Positions 21,864 through 31,367 of a stretch of 36,672 nt of DNA are shown here, in pieces. The position numbers and the translations under genes were made by a program. Numbering within the stretch: the stretch's first letter is position 1; each line of letters begins with the position of its first letter. The stretch spans positions 1 through 36,672 of the forward strand of contig CAJFKV010000018.1 in assembly GCA_904387055.1 (NCBI GenBank). Reading direction: 5' to 3'. Below the pieces are notes generated by a model. That model searched no databases. It was not told the DNA's origin and worked only from the letters and a program-made list of their open reading frames with translations. Source of the stretch: Candidatus Heteroruminococcus faecigallinarum. GTDB lineage: Bacteria > Bacillota > Clostridia > Oscillospirales > Ruminococcaceae.

Positions 21864-22229
21864 ATGGAGAAAAATGAACGACTGGGGGACCGGATTCGGA
21901 ATCAGCGGGCTGCTATCCACATGACACAGCAGGAGCTGGCCGACCGGTTGGGCGTTACCGGGGCCGCTGTTTCCGCCTACGAAAAGGGGGCGCGCTCCCC
22001 TTCCCTGGATATTTTGATGCGGATCTCCAAGGTCTTGGGGGTCACCACCGATGAGCTGCTGGCCGGGAAAAAACAGGTGGTCATGCTGGACGTCACCAAT
22101 CTGACCCACGAGCAGCGGGTGATGATCCACGACATGATCAAGGCCCTGGAGGAATACAACGCCATGAAGTCCATCATCTCGGAGAACAAGAAGCTAAACG
22201 ACAAGTTAAAGCTGCTGCTGGAATTTTAA
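21864..22229 (+). CDS. XRE-family transcriptional regulator with C-terminal coiled coil
   Basis: 121 aa. The helix-turn-helix covers about residues 8-62: LGDRIRNQRAAIHMTQQELADRLGVTGAAVSAYEKGARSP, a standard Cro/C1-type domain. A short linker (VVMLDVTNLTHEQ) and a helical tail ending SENKKLNDKLKLLLEF suggest dimerisation through a coiled coil, as in SinR-like proteins. GGAGG lies 9 bases before the ATG. It is monocistronic with its own terminator, divergent from the ATPase riboswitch. The target genes are unknown. Confidence 0.9.
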   Translation: MEKNERLGDRIRNQRAAIHMTQQELADRLGVTGAAVSAYEKGARSPSLDILMRISKVLGVTTDELLAGKKQVVMLDVTNLTHEQRVMIHDMIKALEEYNAMKSIISENKKLNDKLKLLLEF

Positions 22230-22270
22230 GCCGCCCTGTACCAAACCTGCCGCCGAAGGGCGGCTTTTTT
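22228..22270 (+). terminator. Terminator of the XRE gene
   Basis: AAGCCGCCCT (22228-22237) pairs with AGGGCGGCTT (22257-22266), then T-run; it begins within the stop codon. Confidence 0.88.
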
Positions 22271-22282
22271 CATCCGCTGCAC

Positions 22283-22313
22283 AAAAAGTCCCCCCGCTCC
22301 ATAGCGGGGGGAC
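22283..22313 (-). terminator. Terminator of the padR-nfeD-SPFH operon
   Basis: GTCCCCCCGCT (22288-22298) pairs with AGCGGGGGGAC (22303-22313), loop CCAT. On the minus strand it is followed by TTTTT. Confidence 0.9.
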
Positions 22314-22334
22314 CGGCAGCAGTTGGTTGCAGGA

Positions 22335-23240
22335 TTACCGTTTCTCGTCTGGGGAGGGGGTGGCGCCCACCTCCTTGATGGCGGTCACCAGGCTGGCCAT
22401 GGACGCGATCTCGGTGGGGAGGATGATCTTGGTGGACTTGCCGTCCGCCACCTTTTCCAGCGCCTCGTAGGCCTTGATGGTCAGCACCGGCTGGCTGGGG
22501 GCCGCCTCGTTCAGCAGCTTGATGGAGTCGGCCAGGGCCTGCTGTACCAGCATGACCGCCTCGGCCTCGCCCTGCGCCTCCCGGATCTTTTGTTCCCGGA
22601 CGGCATCGGCCCGCAGAATCGCCGATTCCTTCTCGCCTTCCGCCACCAGAATCTGGCTGCGTTTTTCACCCTCGGCCCGCAGAATTGCCTCCCGGCGCTC
22701 CCGTTCCGCCTTCATCTGCTTCTCCATGGCGTCCTGAATCTCCGCCGGCGGCATAATGTTCTTGAGCTCTACCCGGTTTACTTTGATGCCCCATTTGTCG
22801 GTGGCACTGTCCAGGGTGGCCGTAATCTTACTGTTGATCACGTCCCGGGAGGTAAGGGTATGGTCCAGCTCCATATCGCCGATGATGTTCCGCAGGGTGG
22901 TGGCGGTCAGGGCTTCAATGGCCAGGAGGGGATGCTCCACTCCGTAGGTGTACAACTTGGCATCGGTAATCTGGTAAAACACGATGGTGTCGATCTGGAT
23001 GGTGACATTATCCTTGGTAATGACCGGCTGAGGGGGGAAGTCCATTACCTGTTCTTTCAGCGAGACCTTGCGGGCAATCCGATCCACAAAGGGCAGCTTC
23101 ACATGGACGCCTGTTTCCCAGGTGCCGTTGTAGGCACCCAGACGCTCGGTGACAAAGACCGTGGCCTGGGGCACCACCCGAACATTGGTTACCAACAGGA
23201 TCACCAGGATCAGGATCAATAACAGGACAACGATAAGCAT
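22335..23240 (-). CDS. SPFH/band 7 domain protein (stomatin/QmcA-like)
   Basis: 301-aa membrane-scaffold protein. One N-terminal hydrophobic helix (residues 2-19) anchors it. The SPFH domain covers about 22-200 (VVPQATVFVTERLGAY, VDRIARKVSLKEQVMDFPPQPVITKDN..., DVINSKITATLD). A long Glu/Ala/Arg-rich coiled coil follows (about 170-250), with repeats such as RAEGEKRSQILVAEGEKE, and then a C-terminal helix. Such proteins oligomerise into membrane microdomain rings. AGGAGG precedes the ATG. It lies downstream of an NfeD-like gene, the usual partner of this family. Confidence 0.93.
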   Translation of the reverse strand: MLIVVLLLILILVILLVTNVRVVPQATVFVTERLGAYNGTWETGVHVKLPFVDRIARKVSLKEQVMDFPPQPVITKDNVTIQIDTIVFYQITDAKLYTYGVEHPLLAIEALTATTLRNIIGDMELDHTLTSRDVINSKITATLDSATDKWGIKVNRVELKNIMPPAEIQDAMEKQMKAERERREAILRAEGEKRSQILVAEGEKESAILRADAVREQKIREAQGEAEAVMLVQQALADSIKLLNEAAPSQPVLTIKAYEALEKVADGKSTKIILPTEIASMASLVTAIKEVGATPSPDEKR

Positions 23241-23296
23241 GCTGTGTACCTCCTCTGTACAAGCTCATTTTCTATCGACAGGCCCATTCTCGGAGC

Positions 23297-23746
23297 CTAT
23301 GCGATCCGTTCCACAATCAGGGTTACCCCTTCAATCCGATTGACCAGAACTTCGGCCCCAGGGGGAATGATCTCCCCATCCTCCGAGCGGGCAGCCCAGT
23401 CCAATCCCGACAGGGTCACCCGGCCCTTGGAGCGGAAGTTGTCGATTTCCTCAATCACCACGCCGATGGTGCCGATGAGCCGGTCGGCATTGGTGCGCTC
23501 CCGGCGGGGGGTAAGAACCTTTTTCACCAGGGGACGGGTAAGGATCAGCGTCACTGCCGAAACCGCCACAAACACTCCAAACTGAACGGTTACGCTGGCC
23601 CCCAAAGCGGCCGGAATCACCGCGGCCAACGCGCCTACGGCAAACCACACCGCCACCAGCTGAATGGTAACCGCCTCGGCAACCCCCAGAAGAATTGCCA
23701 GGCCAATCCATAGATATGGCAGGATTGCTTCCCACGAAAAATCCAT
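23297..23746 (-). CDS. NfeD-like membrane protein
   Basis: 149 aa. Two or three hydrophobic helices (about 8-28, 30-46, 53-70) precede a small C-terminal OB-fold domain (about 85-149). That domain has the pattern IGTIGVVIEEIDNFRSKGRVTLSGLDWAARSEDGEIIPPGAEVLVNRIEG typical of NfeD short forms, shown here as overlapping motifs IGTIGVV, GRVTLSG, WAARS and GAEVLV. NfeD proteins work with SPFH proteins in membrane organisation; the SPFH gene follows by 56 bases. GGGGGAG precedes the start. Short-form NfeD lacks the ClpP-like protease domain. Confidence 0.92.
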   Translation of the reverse strand: MDFSWEAILPYLWIGLAILLGVAEAVTIQLVAVWFAVGALAAVIPAALGASVTVQFGVFVAVSAVTLILTRPLVKKVLTPRRERTNADRLIGTIGVVIEEIDNFRSKGRVTLSGLDWAARSEDGEIIPPGAEVLVNRIEGVTLIVERIA

Positions 23747-23761
23747 CTGCTCTCCCCCTTT

Positions 23762-24109
23762 CTAACCAACTGTCATGGCTTCCATCTGTTCCAGATTTCC
23801 CGCGGCAATGCGGCTCAACTCCAATATCCGGCGGGATTCCGCCTCCAGAACCGCCAGCCCCTCCCGGGTGATCCGGTAGATTTTGCGCCGTTCCTCCTCC
23901 CGGGACACCTGGATCAGGCCGTCGTTTTCCATTTTATACAAAATGGTGTAGACGGTACCGGCCCCCAGGCTCACCCGGCCGCCGGTAATCTGCTCTACAT
24001 ACTGCATAATACCATATCCGTGGCGCTCTTCCAAGAGGCTGGACAACAAAAGAAAGCTGGGTTCCGACATTGGGAGATAGCTTTTGACCAATCGGTCCAG
24101 ATCCGGCAT
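23762..24109 (-). CDS. PadR family transcriptional regulator
   Basis: 115 aa. The winged helix is clear: LLLSSLLEERHGYGIMQYVEQITGG (about 20-45), then SLGAGTVYTILYKMENDGLI, the recognition helix and turn, the EEERRKIYRITREGLAVL wing, and a short C-terminal dimerisation helix (EAESRRILELSR). AAGGAGGG precedes the ATG at 24109. It is the first gene of a padR-nfeD-SPFH operon, and a palindrome directly downstream of its promoter suggests self-repression. PadR proteins often respond to membrane stress or small aromatic or antibiotic ligands; the ligand here is unknown. Confidence 0.92.
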   Translation of the reverse strand: MPDLDRLVKSYLPMSEPSFLLLSSLLEERHGYGIMQYVEQITGGRVSLGAGTVYTILYKMENDGLIQVSREEERRKIYRITREGLAVLEAESRRILELSRIAAGNLEQMEAMTVG

Positions 24110-24144
24110 GGCGTTCCCTCCTTGTTTCCTACTATCTGGCCTCA

Positions 24145-24165
24145 ATATATCTGTTCACGATATAT
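24145..24165. promoter_or_regulatory. Probable PadR operator
   Basis: ATATATC (24145-24151), 7-base centre, GATATAT (24159-24165): perfect inverted repeat about 6 bases after the predicted transcription start. Confidence 0.65.
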
Positions 24166-24176
24166 CCTTTACCGTT

Positions 24177-24205
24177 ACTATATCACAAGTCGAAATAGTT
24201 GTCAA
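24177..24205 (-). promoter_or_regulatory. Promoter of the padR operon
   Basis: Minus strand TTGACA (24200-24205), 17 bases, TATAGT (24177-24182). The thiC terminator ends almost on top of the -35 box. Confidence 0.9.
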
Positions 24206-24210
24206 CAGGG

Positions 24211-24249
24211 AATGGAAACAGAAACGGGAGGCTTTCTTCAAGCCTCCCG
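24211..24249 (-). terminator. Terminator of thiC
   Basis: CGGGAGGCTT (24225-24234) pairs with AAGCCTCCCG (24240-24249), 5-base loop. On the minus strand it is followed by TTTCTGTTTCC. Confidence 0.82.
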
Positions 24250-24256
24250 CTTTCCT

Positions 24257-25567
24257 TTACAGGATGTCGATATATTCCCCTGCCAGGGCCTTGTTCATGC
24301 TGCGGACGGCACAGAACTTGCCGCACATGCTGCAGGTGTCGCTGTGGTCGTCCTCCGGCAGGCGAGCATCCCGAATCTTCCGGGCCGTTTCCGGATCGAT
24401 GGCACAGGCGAACTGGGCTTCCCAGTCCAGGGCCCGGCGGGCATCGGCCATCCTGTCGTCCATCTCCCGGGCGCCGGGAATCCCTTTGGCAATGTCCGCC
24501 GCGTGGGCGGCAATCTTGGCCGCTACAATCCCCTGTTTCACGTCTTCCACATTGGGGAGGGCCAGGTGTTCCGCCGGGGTGACGTAGCAGAGGAAGGCGG
24601 CCCCGTGCATGGCGGCAACCGCCCCGCCGATGGCGCCGGTGATGTGGTCGTAGCCGGGGGCAATATCGGTCACCAGCGGCCCCAGCACATAGAAGGGCGC
24701 CCCCATGCACAGGCTCTTCTGCACCTCCATATTGGCGGCAACCTGGTTGAGGGGCAGGTGGCCGGGGCCCTCCACCATCACCTGGACGTTGTGGGCCCAG
24801 GCCCGCTTGGTCAGCTCTCCCAGGCGGACCAGCTCCTCGATCTGGCAGACGTCGGTCCCATCGGCCAGGCAACCGGGCCGGCAGGCATCCCCCAGGGAGA
24901 TGGTCACGTCGTACTCCTCGCAGATGTCCAGGATCTCGTCGAAATATTCGTAGAAGGGGTTCTCCTCCCCGGTCATGGACATCCAGGCAAACACCAGGCT
25001 CCCGCCCCGGCTGACAATGTTCATCTTCCGTTTATGGGTTTTGATCTGCTGGATGGTCTTGCGGGTAATGCCGCAGTGGAGGGTGACAAAATCCACCCCG
25101 TCCTGGGCGTGAAGGCGGACCACCTCCACAAAGTCCCTGGCGGTGAGGGTAGCCAGATCCCGCTGGTAGTGGATCACGCTGTCGTATACCGGCACCGTTC
25201 CAATCATGGCGGGACATTCCCGGGTCAGCTTCTGCCGGAAGGGCTGGGTATTCCCGTGGCTGGACAGGTCCATGATGGCCTCCGCTCCCATCTTGACGGC
25301 GCTCATTACCTTCTCCATCTCCACGTTGTAATCCTTGCAGTCCCGGGACACCCCCAGGTTCACGTTGATCTTGGTGCGGAGCATGCTGCCCACCCCCTCC
25401 GGGTCCAGACAGGTGTGGAGCTTATTGGCACAGATGGCCACCTTTCCCTCTGCCACCAGGGCCATCAGCCGGTCCACCGGCATCCGCTCTTTGCGGGCAA
25501 CAATCTCCATCTGGGGGGTTACGATTCCTTTGCGGGCGGCATCCATTTGGGTGGTGTAGGTTTCCAT
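24257..25567 (-). CDS. thiC: Phosphomethylpyrimidine synthase ThiC
   Basis: 436-aa radical-SAM enzyme that converts aminoimidazole ribotide to HMP-phosphate, the pyrimidine half of thiamine. Conserved segments are [60 protein letters not shown] and [13 protein letters not shown]. The C-terminal Cys triad CSMCGKFC binds the [4Fe-4S] cluster in the CX2CX3C form. The length fits the clostridial and archaeal form without the long N-terminal domain. The ATG at 25567 has GAGGAGG before it. It is monocistronic and controlled by the upstream TPP riboswitch; other thi genes are not in the window. Confidence 0.97.
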   Translation of the reverse strand: METYTTQMDAARKGIVTPQMEIVARKERMPVDRLMALVAEGKVAICANKLHTCLDPEGVGSMLRTKINVNLGVSRDCKDYNVEMEKVMSAVKMGAEAIMDLSSHGNTQPFRQKLTRECPAMIGTVPVYDSVIHYQRDLATLTARDFVEVVRLHAQDGVDFVTLHCGITRKTIQQIKTHKRKMNIVSRGGSLVFAWMSMTGEENPFYEYFDEILDICEEYDVTISLGDACRPGCLADGTDVCQIEELVRLGELTKRAWAHNVQVMVEGPGHLPLNQVAANMEVQKSLCMGAPFYVLGPLVTDIAPGYDHITGAIGGAVAAMHGAAFLCYVTPAEHLALPNVEDVKQGIVAAKIAAHAADIAKGIPGAREMDDRMADARRALDWEAQFACAIDPETARKIRDARLPEDDHSDTCSMCGKFCAVRSMNKALAGEYIDIL

Positions 25568-25621
25568 GGCCAATTCCTCCTCTTTGTCGGTCCTGCCGGA
25601 GGAGGCAGCCCTCTCTTCCAC

Positions 25622-25660
25622 GAAAAAACGGATATGCCACCTAGTGTGCAGCATATCCGT
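25622..25660 (-). terminator. TPP-riboswitch expression-platform terminator
   Basis: ACGGATATGC (25628-25637) pairs with GCATATCCGT (25651-25660). On the minus strand it is followed by TTTTTT. It lies between the aptamer and thiC. Confidence 0.9.
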
Positions 25661-25673
25661 CCAGAACGGCAAG

Positions 25674-25766
25674 AGCATCTTCCTACGTTGGCATTACCCA
25701 AATCAGGTTCGTGGGTCAAGGCATTCCAGCCTACTCTCAGCCTGCTTTTCTCGCAAGCCCCCCGGC
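25674..25766 (-). ncRNA. TPP riboswitch (THI element)
   Basis: On the minus strand the aptamer shows GGGGGGCTTGCGAG, the CTGAGAG pyrimidine-sensor loop, ACCCACGAACCTGAT, and TGGGTAATGCCAACGTAGGA, the hallmark THI box. Thiamine pyrophosphate binding would favour the terminator and shut off thiC. Confidence 0.95.
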
Positions 25767-25809
25767 GCTTTCTATGAACTTTTCCACAGCCGATCCAGGC
25801 TGTACTGTT

Positions 25810-25838
25810 ACTATACCACATTCCTCCAAGAGGCGCAA
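25810..25838 (-). promoter_or_regulatory. Promoter of the thiC unit
   Basis: Minus strand TTGCGC (25833-25838), 17 bases, TATAGT (25810-25815). Confidence 0.65.
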
Positions 25839-25862
25839 GAGTCTCTTCATTCTTTCTGCAAT

Positions 25863-25897
25863 GGAAAAGAGGCCGGCGCTCCGCCAGCGCCGGCCTC
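25863..25897 (-). terminator. Terminator of groES-groEL
   Basis: 12-bp stem 25869-25880 with 25886-25897, loop of 5, TTTTCC tail on the minus strand. Its core resembles the hairpin at 8476-8510. Confidence 0.88.
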
Positions 25898-25922
25898 CAG
25901 GTACAGGGAAGGGGAAAATTGA

Positions 25923-27560
<1,638 letters not shown>

Positions 27561-27612
27561 TCATTCCTCCACTAAATCGTAAATACTCAAAAAAGAACCG
27601 CAGCGCCCGGCC

Positions 27613-27965
<353 letters not shown>

Positions 27966-27970
27966 ATACT

Positions 27971-27998
27971 ATTGTAATCATTCCGGAAAAAAAATCAA
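27971..27998 (-). promoter_or_regulatory. Sigma-A promoter of groES-groEL
   Basis: Minus strand TTGATT (27993-27998), 16 bases, TACAAT (27971-27976), six bases before CIRCE. Confidence 0.8.
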
Positions 27999-28066
27999 GG
28001 GGTTTTGGAAAAAAAGTTCTGCAAATTTTGAAGTTTAACAATTTATTAATAGATGAGAGGGGCCTT

Positions 28067-28097
28067 TTTGCGCAAACCACCCCCTATTTTGCGCAAA
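28067..28097. repeat. Twin TTTGCGCAAA palindromes, 21 bp apart
   Basis: Two identical perfect 10-bp palindromes, 28067-28076 and 28088-28097, spaced 21 bp (two helical turns). They lie in the AT-rich ~390-base gap between the groES promoter and the membrane-protein gene. The layout is that of a cooperative operator pair; which promoter it serves is unclear. The rest of the gap shows only the repeat at 28139-28153 and the promoter at 28256-28284. Confidence 0.6.
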
Positions 28098-28138
28098 TTG
28101 CTCCATTTCCTTTCCAACATGGGGCGATTTCTCCGCAA

Positions 28139-28153
28139 TTTACAATTTATTCA
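28139..28153 (+). repeat. AT-rich repeat TTTACAATTTATTCA, copy 3
   Basis: Exact 15-base match to 1705-1719 (other strand). A near-copy, TTTAACAATTTATTAA, lies at 28034-28049. Confidence 0.5.
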
Positions 28154-28255
28154 TATTTCGATTTCCTTTTTGCCCGGCCCTCTGTTCGAGGGGCTCCCCG
28201 CCATTGACAACCGTCATTTTGCAGGAAATCTTTCATTTTCACGGCTGCTGTTCAT

Positions 28256-28284
28256 TTGCAACGCCCCCTCTCCCATGGTATAAT
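28256..28284 (+). promoter_or_regulatory. Promoter of the membrane-protein/hydrolase operon
   Basis: TTGCAA (28256-28261), 17 bases, TATAAT (28279-28284). About 100 bases of leader precede the start codon. Confidence 0.72.
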
Positions 28285-28390
28285 AATCGCAAAGCCGGCC
28301 TTGGAAGCCCGGCGCCGCCGCTCCAAAGGAGTCTGCATCTCCCTGGAGCTCTGGCATCCCAGTCCCATCAAGCAAAAGGAGGCACTCCTT

Positions 28391-29326
28391 ATGAAACCGT
28401 CCCTTCCTTCCTGGATTTCCCCGGTACTGCTGGCCCTTCTGCTGGCGGCCAACCTGTTCACCTGGGTCCAGCTGGGAGACCTGGAGCAGCAGCTGGACAC
28501 GGTCAACAGCCGCCTTTGGCAGATGGAGGAACGGCTAAACGACAACATCAGCTCCATCTACCAGGAGGTAAGCAGACAGCTGGAGGCAGAGGCCAGCCTC
28601 CTGGCCCAGGCCAACTGGCCCCAGGCCGGGGATCCGGATCCAGTCTCCCTCACCGTTCCCCTCACCCTCACCTTTACTCCCAAAGCGGTGACGGCCTCCA
28701 CCCAGGCTGTGATCCGGTACGGGGAGGAGGAGGTCCCCTGTACCCGGGAGGGGAACCGGTTTACCGCCGTCCTGTCCGTGCCCCTTTGGGGGGAGGTGGA
28801 CCCTTCCCAGGGTTCCATCCTTCTGGAGGAGGGCGGGGTAACCCAGGCGAACCCCTTTCCCGACGAGTGGTGGTTCTCTCCCCGGGGGGAGATCCTGCCC
28901 ACCTTTTATGGAGGCGGCGGCAGCGGTTCCTTCGGCAGCAACAACGGGACCTTCTCAATCCACATGGATTTTGACATGAACATCAATTCCCCTGCCGGCC
29001 GCACCCTCTCCAACAGCCGCTGCCTCATCCTGGTCGACGGGCAGCTGTGGAAAGAGCAGCCGGTGGAGCTTGACCCTTCGGCGGCCGCCCCCGAGGAGGA
29101 CTGGTACAACACCTGGACCACCTTTGCTCTGAATGAGGAGATTCCCATGGAGGACGGCCAGGGGGAGGTGGAGATCCTCTTCTCGGTCACCGACGATCTG
29201 GGTCTGGAGTACCGATATACCCTCCAGCATGTGGCCCCTCAGGAAGACGGCGATATCCAGGATCTGGGGAGTACCTCCCTGGCGATCTACCGGGCGGGGG
29301 AAACGGTTCCCCTCCATGAGGAATAG
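28391..29326 (+). CDS. Uncharacterised membrane-anchored extracytoplasmic protein
   Basis: 311 aa, not assigned to a named family. The N-terminus MKPSLPSWISPVLLALLLAA is a signal anchor (hydrophobic 8-25, no lipobox Cys). A coiled-coil stretch (about 30-70: LEQQLDTVNSRLWQMEERL) follows. The remainder is beta-rich, acidic and Trp/Tyr-containing, with a GGGGSGSFGSN linker near residue 178. The coiled coil plus beta-sandwich layout suggests an external scaffold or sensor on the cell surface. GGAGG lies 8 bases before the ATG. An alpha/beta hydrolase starts 9 bases after its stop, so they form an operon. Confidence 0.8.
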   Translation: MKPSLPSWISPVLLALLLAANLFTWVQLGDLEQQLDTVNSRLWQMEERLNDNISSIYQEVSRQLEAEASLLAQANWPQAGDPDPVSLTVPLTLTFTPKAVTASTQAVIRYGEEEVPCTREGNRFTAVLSVPLWGEVDPSQGSILLEEGGVTQANPFPDEWWFSPRGEILPTFYGGGGSGSFGSNNGTFSIHMDFDMNINSPAGRTLSNSRCLILVDGQLWKEQPVELDPSAAAPEEDWYNTWTTFALNEEIPMEDGQGEVEILFSVTDDLGLEYRYTLQHVAPQEDGDIQDLGSTSLAIYRAGETVPLHEE

Positions 29327-29335
29327 GAGGAAGCC

Positions 29336-29965
29336 ATGACCTGTGTTCTGCTCCACGGCCTCGGCCAGGGACCTTCCAGCTGGGACGGCGTGCGGGAGGC
29401 GCTTCCTCCCCACCTTCCCGTGGTCTGCCCCTCTCTGGGGGAGTGGCTTGCCGGAAGAGAGGCGGTCTATGCCGATCTCTTCCGCGGATGGGAGGCGTAC
29501 GCCAGCCGTCTGGATGGGCCGCTGGTCCTTTGCGGCCTCTCCCTGGGCGGGGTGCTGGCCCTGGACTACACCCTCCGCCACCCGGAGCGGGTGGCCGCCC
29601 TGGCCCTGATCGCCACCCCCATCGCCATGCCCAAAACGCTGCTGACGGTGCAGAACCTCCTGTTCCGCTTGCTGCCCTCTTCGGCTTTTGCGGGGATGGG
29701 CCTTGCCAAAAAACAGGCCCTCTCCCTCTGCCGGTCGATGAAAGAGCTGGACTTCCGCCGGCAGGTGGGTTCCCTCTCCTGCCCGGTGGCGGCCATCTGC
29801 GGGGAGCGGGACCGGACCAACCGGCCCGCCGCCCAGGAATTGGCCCGCCGTGTCTCCCACGCCCGGCTGATCCTCCTGGAAGGAGCGGGGCACGAGGCAA
29901 ACAGCGACAATCCCCTCCGGCTGGGGGAGGCGCTGGGCGCCTTCTTCACCGAACAAGGGGTCTAA
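29336..29965 (+). CDS. Alpha/beta hydrolase
   Basis: 209-aa cytosolic serine hydrolase. Oxyanion region VLLHGLGQGPSSW (4-16), nucleophile elbow GLSLGG with Ser69, acid residue in CGERDRTN (Asp159), and catalytic His186 in GAGHEAN give a complete triad. A lid of about 30 residues (95-130) separates the core halves. Substrate unknown; a small ester or acyl-thioester is typical for this size. GGAGG precedes the start. It is co-transcribed with the membrane-anchored protein upstream. Confidence 0.9.
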   Translation: MTCVLLHGLGQGPSSWDGVREALPPHLPVVCPSLGEWLAGREAVYADLFRGWEAYASRLDGPLVLCGLSLGGVLALDYTLRHPERVAALALIATPIAMPKTLLTVQNLLFRLLPSSAFAGMGLAKKQALSLCRSMKELDFRRQVGSLSCPVAAICGERDRTNRPAAQELARRVSHARLILLEGAGHEANSDNPLRLGEALGAFFTEQGV

Positions 29966-29977
29966 GCAGATACGCAA

Positions 29978-30029
29978 AAGAAACGAGTGGCCCTCCGCTG
30001 GATTTCCAGCGGAGGGCCACTCGTTTCTT
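29978..30029. terminator. Bidirectional terminator with a perfect 24-bp stem
   Basis: 29978-30001 pairs without error with 30006-30029, loop ATTT, between convergent genes. A-rich and T-rich ends provide U-tracts in both directions. Confidence 0.9.
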
Positions 30030-30046
30030 GAACGATTTGGGATCGG

Positions 30047-30484
30047 TCAGCCGGGGGTCTCCGCTTCCCACAGGGCCGCCAGCCGTTCCTCCTCCTTGGG
30101 GGAAAGGGCCACCGGCCATGTGAGCATGCTCTCCCCTTCTTCCCCGGGCAGGATCTCCAGTACGCCTCCTCCCTCCCCCATCTGGAAGCGGAGGATCTCC
30201 TCCCATTGGCGGCTGTCCGGGTCCTGGCCCAGCTTGAGGGTCTCCTGCTGCTCCACCACCAGCGTTCCCAGGGGCTCCTCCTCCGGCGGGGCCTGCTCCA
30301 GCTTCTCCGCCTCCAGGAGGATCGACATCAGCTCGTCCACCTTCTCTTTTTCGTCGATCATCTGCACCAAACTGCCGTCGGGGGAATAGATCTGAATCCG
30401 CTGCTCTTTTTCCACTGGAGCCGTCGTCCCGCAGGCCGAGAAGAGAAGCACCACCGGCAGCAACAGCCACAGAACACGTTTCAT
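30047..30484 (-). CDS. Putative lipoprotein
   Basis: 145 aa. Signal sequence MKRVLWLLLPVVLLF is followed by the lipobox LFSAC, lipidated Cys18. The mature part is small and Glu-rich, with IYSPDGSLVQMID near the start, similar in feel to small clostridial lipoproteins whose function is unknown. The gene begins 7 bases after the stop of the HTH-membrane gene, and its SD overlaps that gene's end, so the two are coupled. Confidence 0.8.
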   Translation of the reverse strand: MKRVLWLLLPVVLLFSACGTTAPVEKEQRIQIYSPDGSLVQMIDEKEKVDELMSILLEAEKLEQAPPEEEPLGTLVVEQQETLKLGQDPDSRQWEEILRFQMGEGGGVLEILPGEEGESMLTWPVALSPKEEERLAALWEAETPG

Positions 30485-30491
30485 CGTTTCT

Positions 30492-31244
30492 TCATCCTTT
30501 CCACGGGGAGGGCCGCCGCAGCAGCCGTCCCATTATCCGGAAAAGGGTCCCCCAGTATACCAGGCCTCCCAGGGCAACTCCCCCTCCCAACAGGGAGAGG
30601 CACCAGCTCCAGGCGCCGTCCGCCAGCAGGGGAAGGACCAGCAGACAAAGGCCGCCGCCCCCTGCCCAGCCCATCAGCCACCAGGTCCCCCGCAGATGGG
30701 AGGGCCGCCACAGCTGGGCAAGGCTCTTCCGCTCCGGCTCTGGCAGCGGGATCGGAAGCATCGGCAGCAGGGTCAGCTTTCCCCACAGGAGGAAGAGCAC
30801 CCCGGCCAGCATCCCCACCAGGACCAGCACCTCGGCTTGATCCAAGGGAAGAAAGTCCAGGCCGCAGCTGCCCAGCAGCAGCCCCCAGCCCAGAGCAAAC
30901 CGGCGGGACCGGGAGCGGCGAGCGGCCAGCCAGCCGGGCCAATCGATCCCAGGGTCCGGCTCGGCCGCCGGACGGCCGTCGCCCTGTACCGGGAGGACCG
31001 GAGCTTCTTTCCCCGCCCGGGCGGCCAGCAGGTCGTCCATCGACACCTGAAACAGCTCCCCCAGGCGGAGAAGCTTTTCGGTCTCGGGAAAGCCGGCGTC
31101 GTTCTCCCATTTGCTCACCGCCTGCCGGGACACCTCCAGCTTCTCGGCCAACGCCTCCTGGGAAAGGCCGCTGGCCTTCCGCAGCCGCTGGAGCCTCCTG
31201 CCGAAGGACTCGTTCTGGTTCTGGAACTCCTTTTCCTCTTTCAT
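30492..31244 (-). CDS. XRE-type regulator with C-terminal membrane domain
   Basis: 250 aa. Residues about 14-70 form a Cro/C1 helix-turn-helix (GRRLQRLRKASGLSQEALAE, KLEVSRQAVSKWENDAGFP), the subtype common in Firmicutes 'HTH plus membrane' proteins. A Pro-rich linker leads to at least four hydrophobic helices (about 115-130, 137-153, 187-205, 212-232). It could be a membrane-tethered regulator that senses envelope state. The coupled lipoprotein downstream fits an envelope role. No clear promoter boxes were found in the ~80 bases upstream. Confidence 0.85.
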   Translation of the reverse strand: MKEEKEFQNQNESFGRRLQRLRKASGLSQEALAEKLEVSRQAVSKWENDAGFPETEKLLRLGELFQVSMDDLLAARAGKEAPVLPVQGDGRPAAEPDPGIDWPGWLAARRSRSRRFALGWGLLLGSCGLDFLPLDQAEVLVLVGMLAGVLFLLWGKLTLLPMLPIPLPEPERKSLAQLWRPSHLRGTWWLMGWAGGGGLCLLVLPLLADGAWSWCLSLLGGGVALGGLVYWGTLFRIMGRLLRRPSPWKG

Positions 31245-31324
31245 CCTAACCTGTCTCCCCCTGTTTGGCCATCAACAATCGGTTGCATTGGCAGGCAATT
31301 CTTGGTTGCGGCCGGATTTTGACC

Positions 31325-31359
31325 GAAAATCTCCCCGATTTTTTGAGAAAGGGGGAGAT
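31325..31359 (-). terminator. Terminator of the ABC-F gene
   Basis: ATCTCCCC (31329-31336) pairs with GGGGAGAT (31352-31359), 15-base loop, TTTTC tail on the minus strand, directly after the stop codon. Confidence 0.65.
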
Positions 31360-31367
31360 GATCTCTT

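Noticed and set aside
8476-25897. Similar hairpins at 8476-8510 and 25863-25897 as a mobile repeat
   Set aside because: Both are ordinary terminators with a similar GGCCGGC core but different loops and stem ends; two copies are not enough to call a repeat family.
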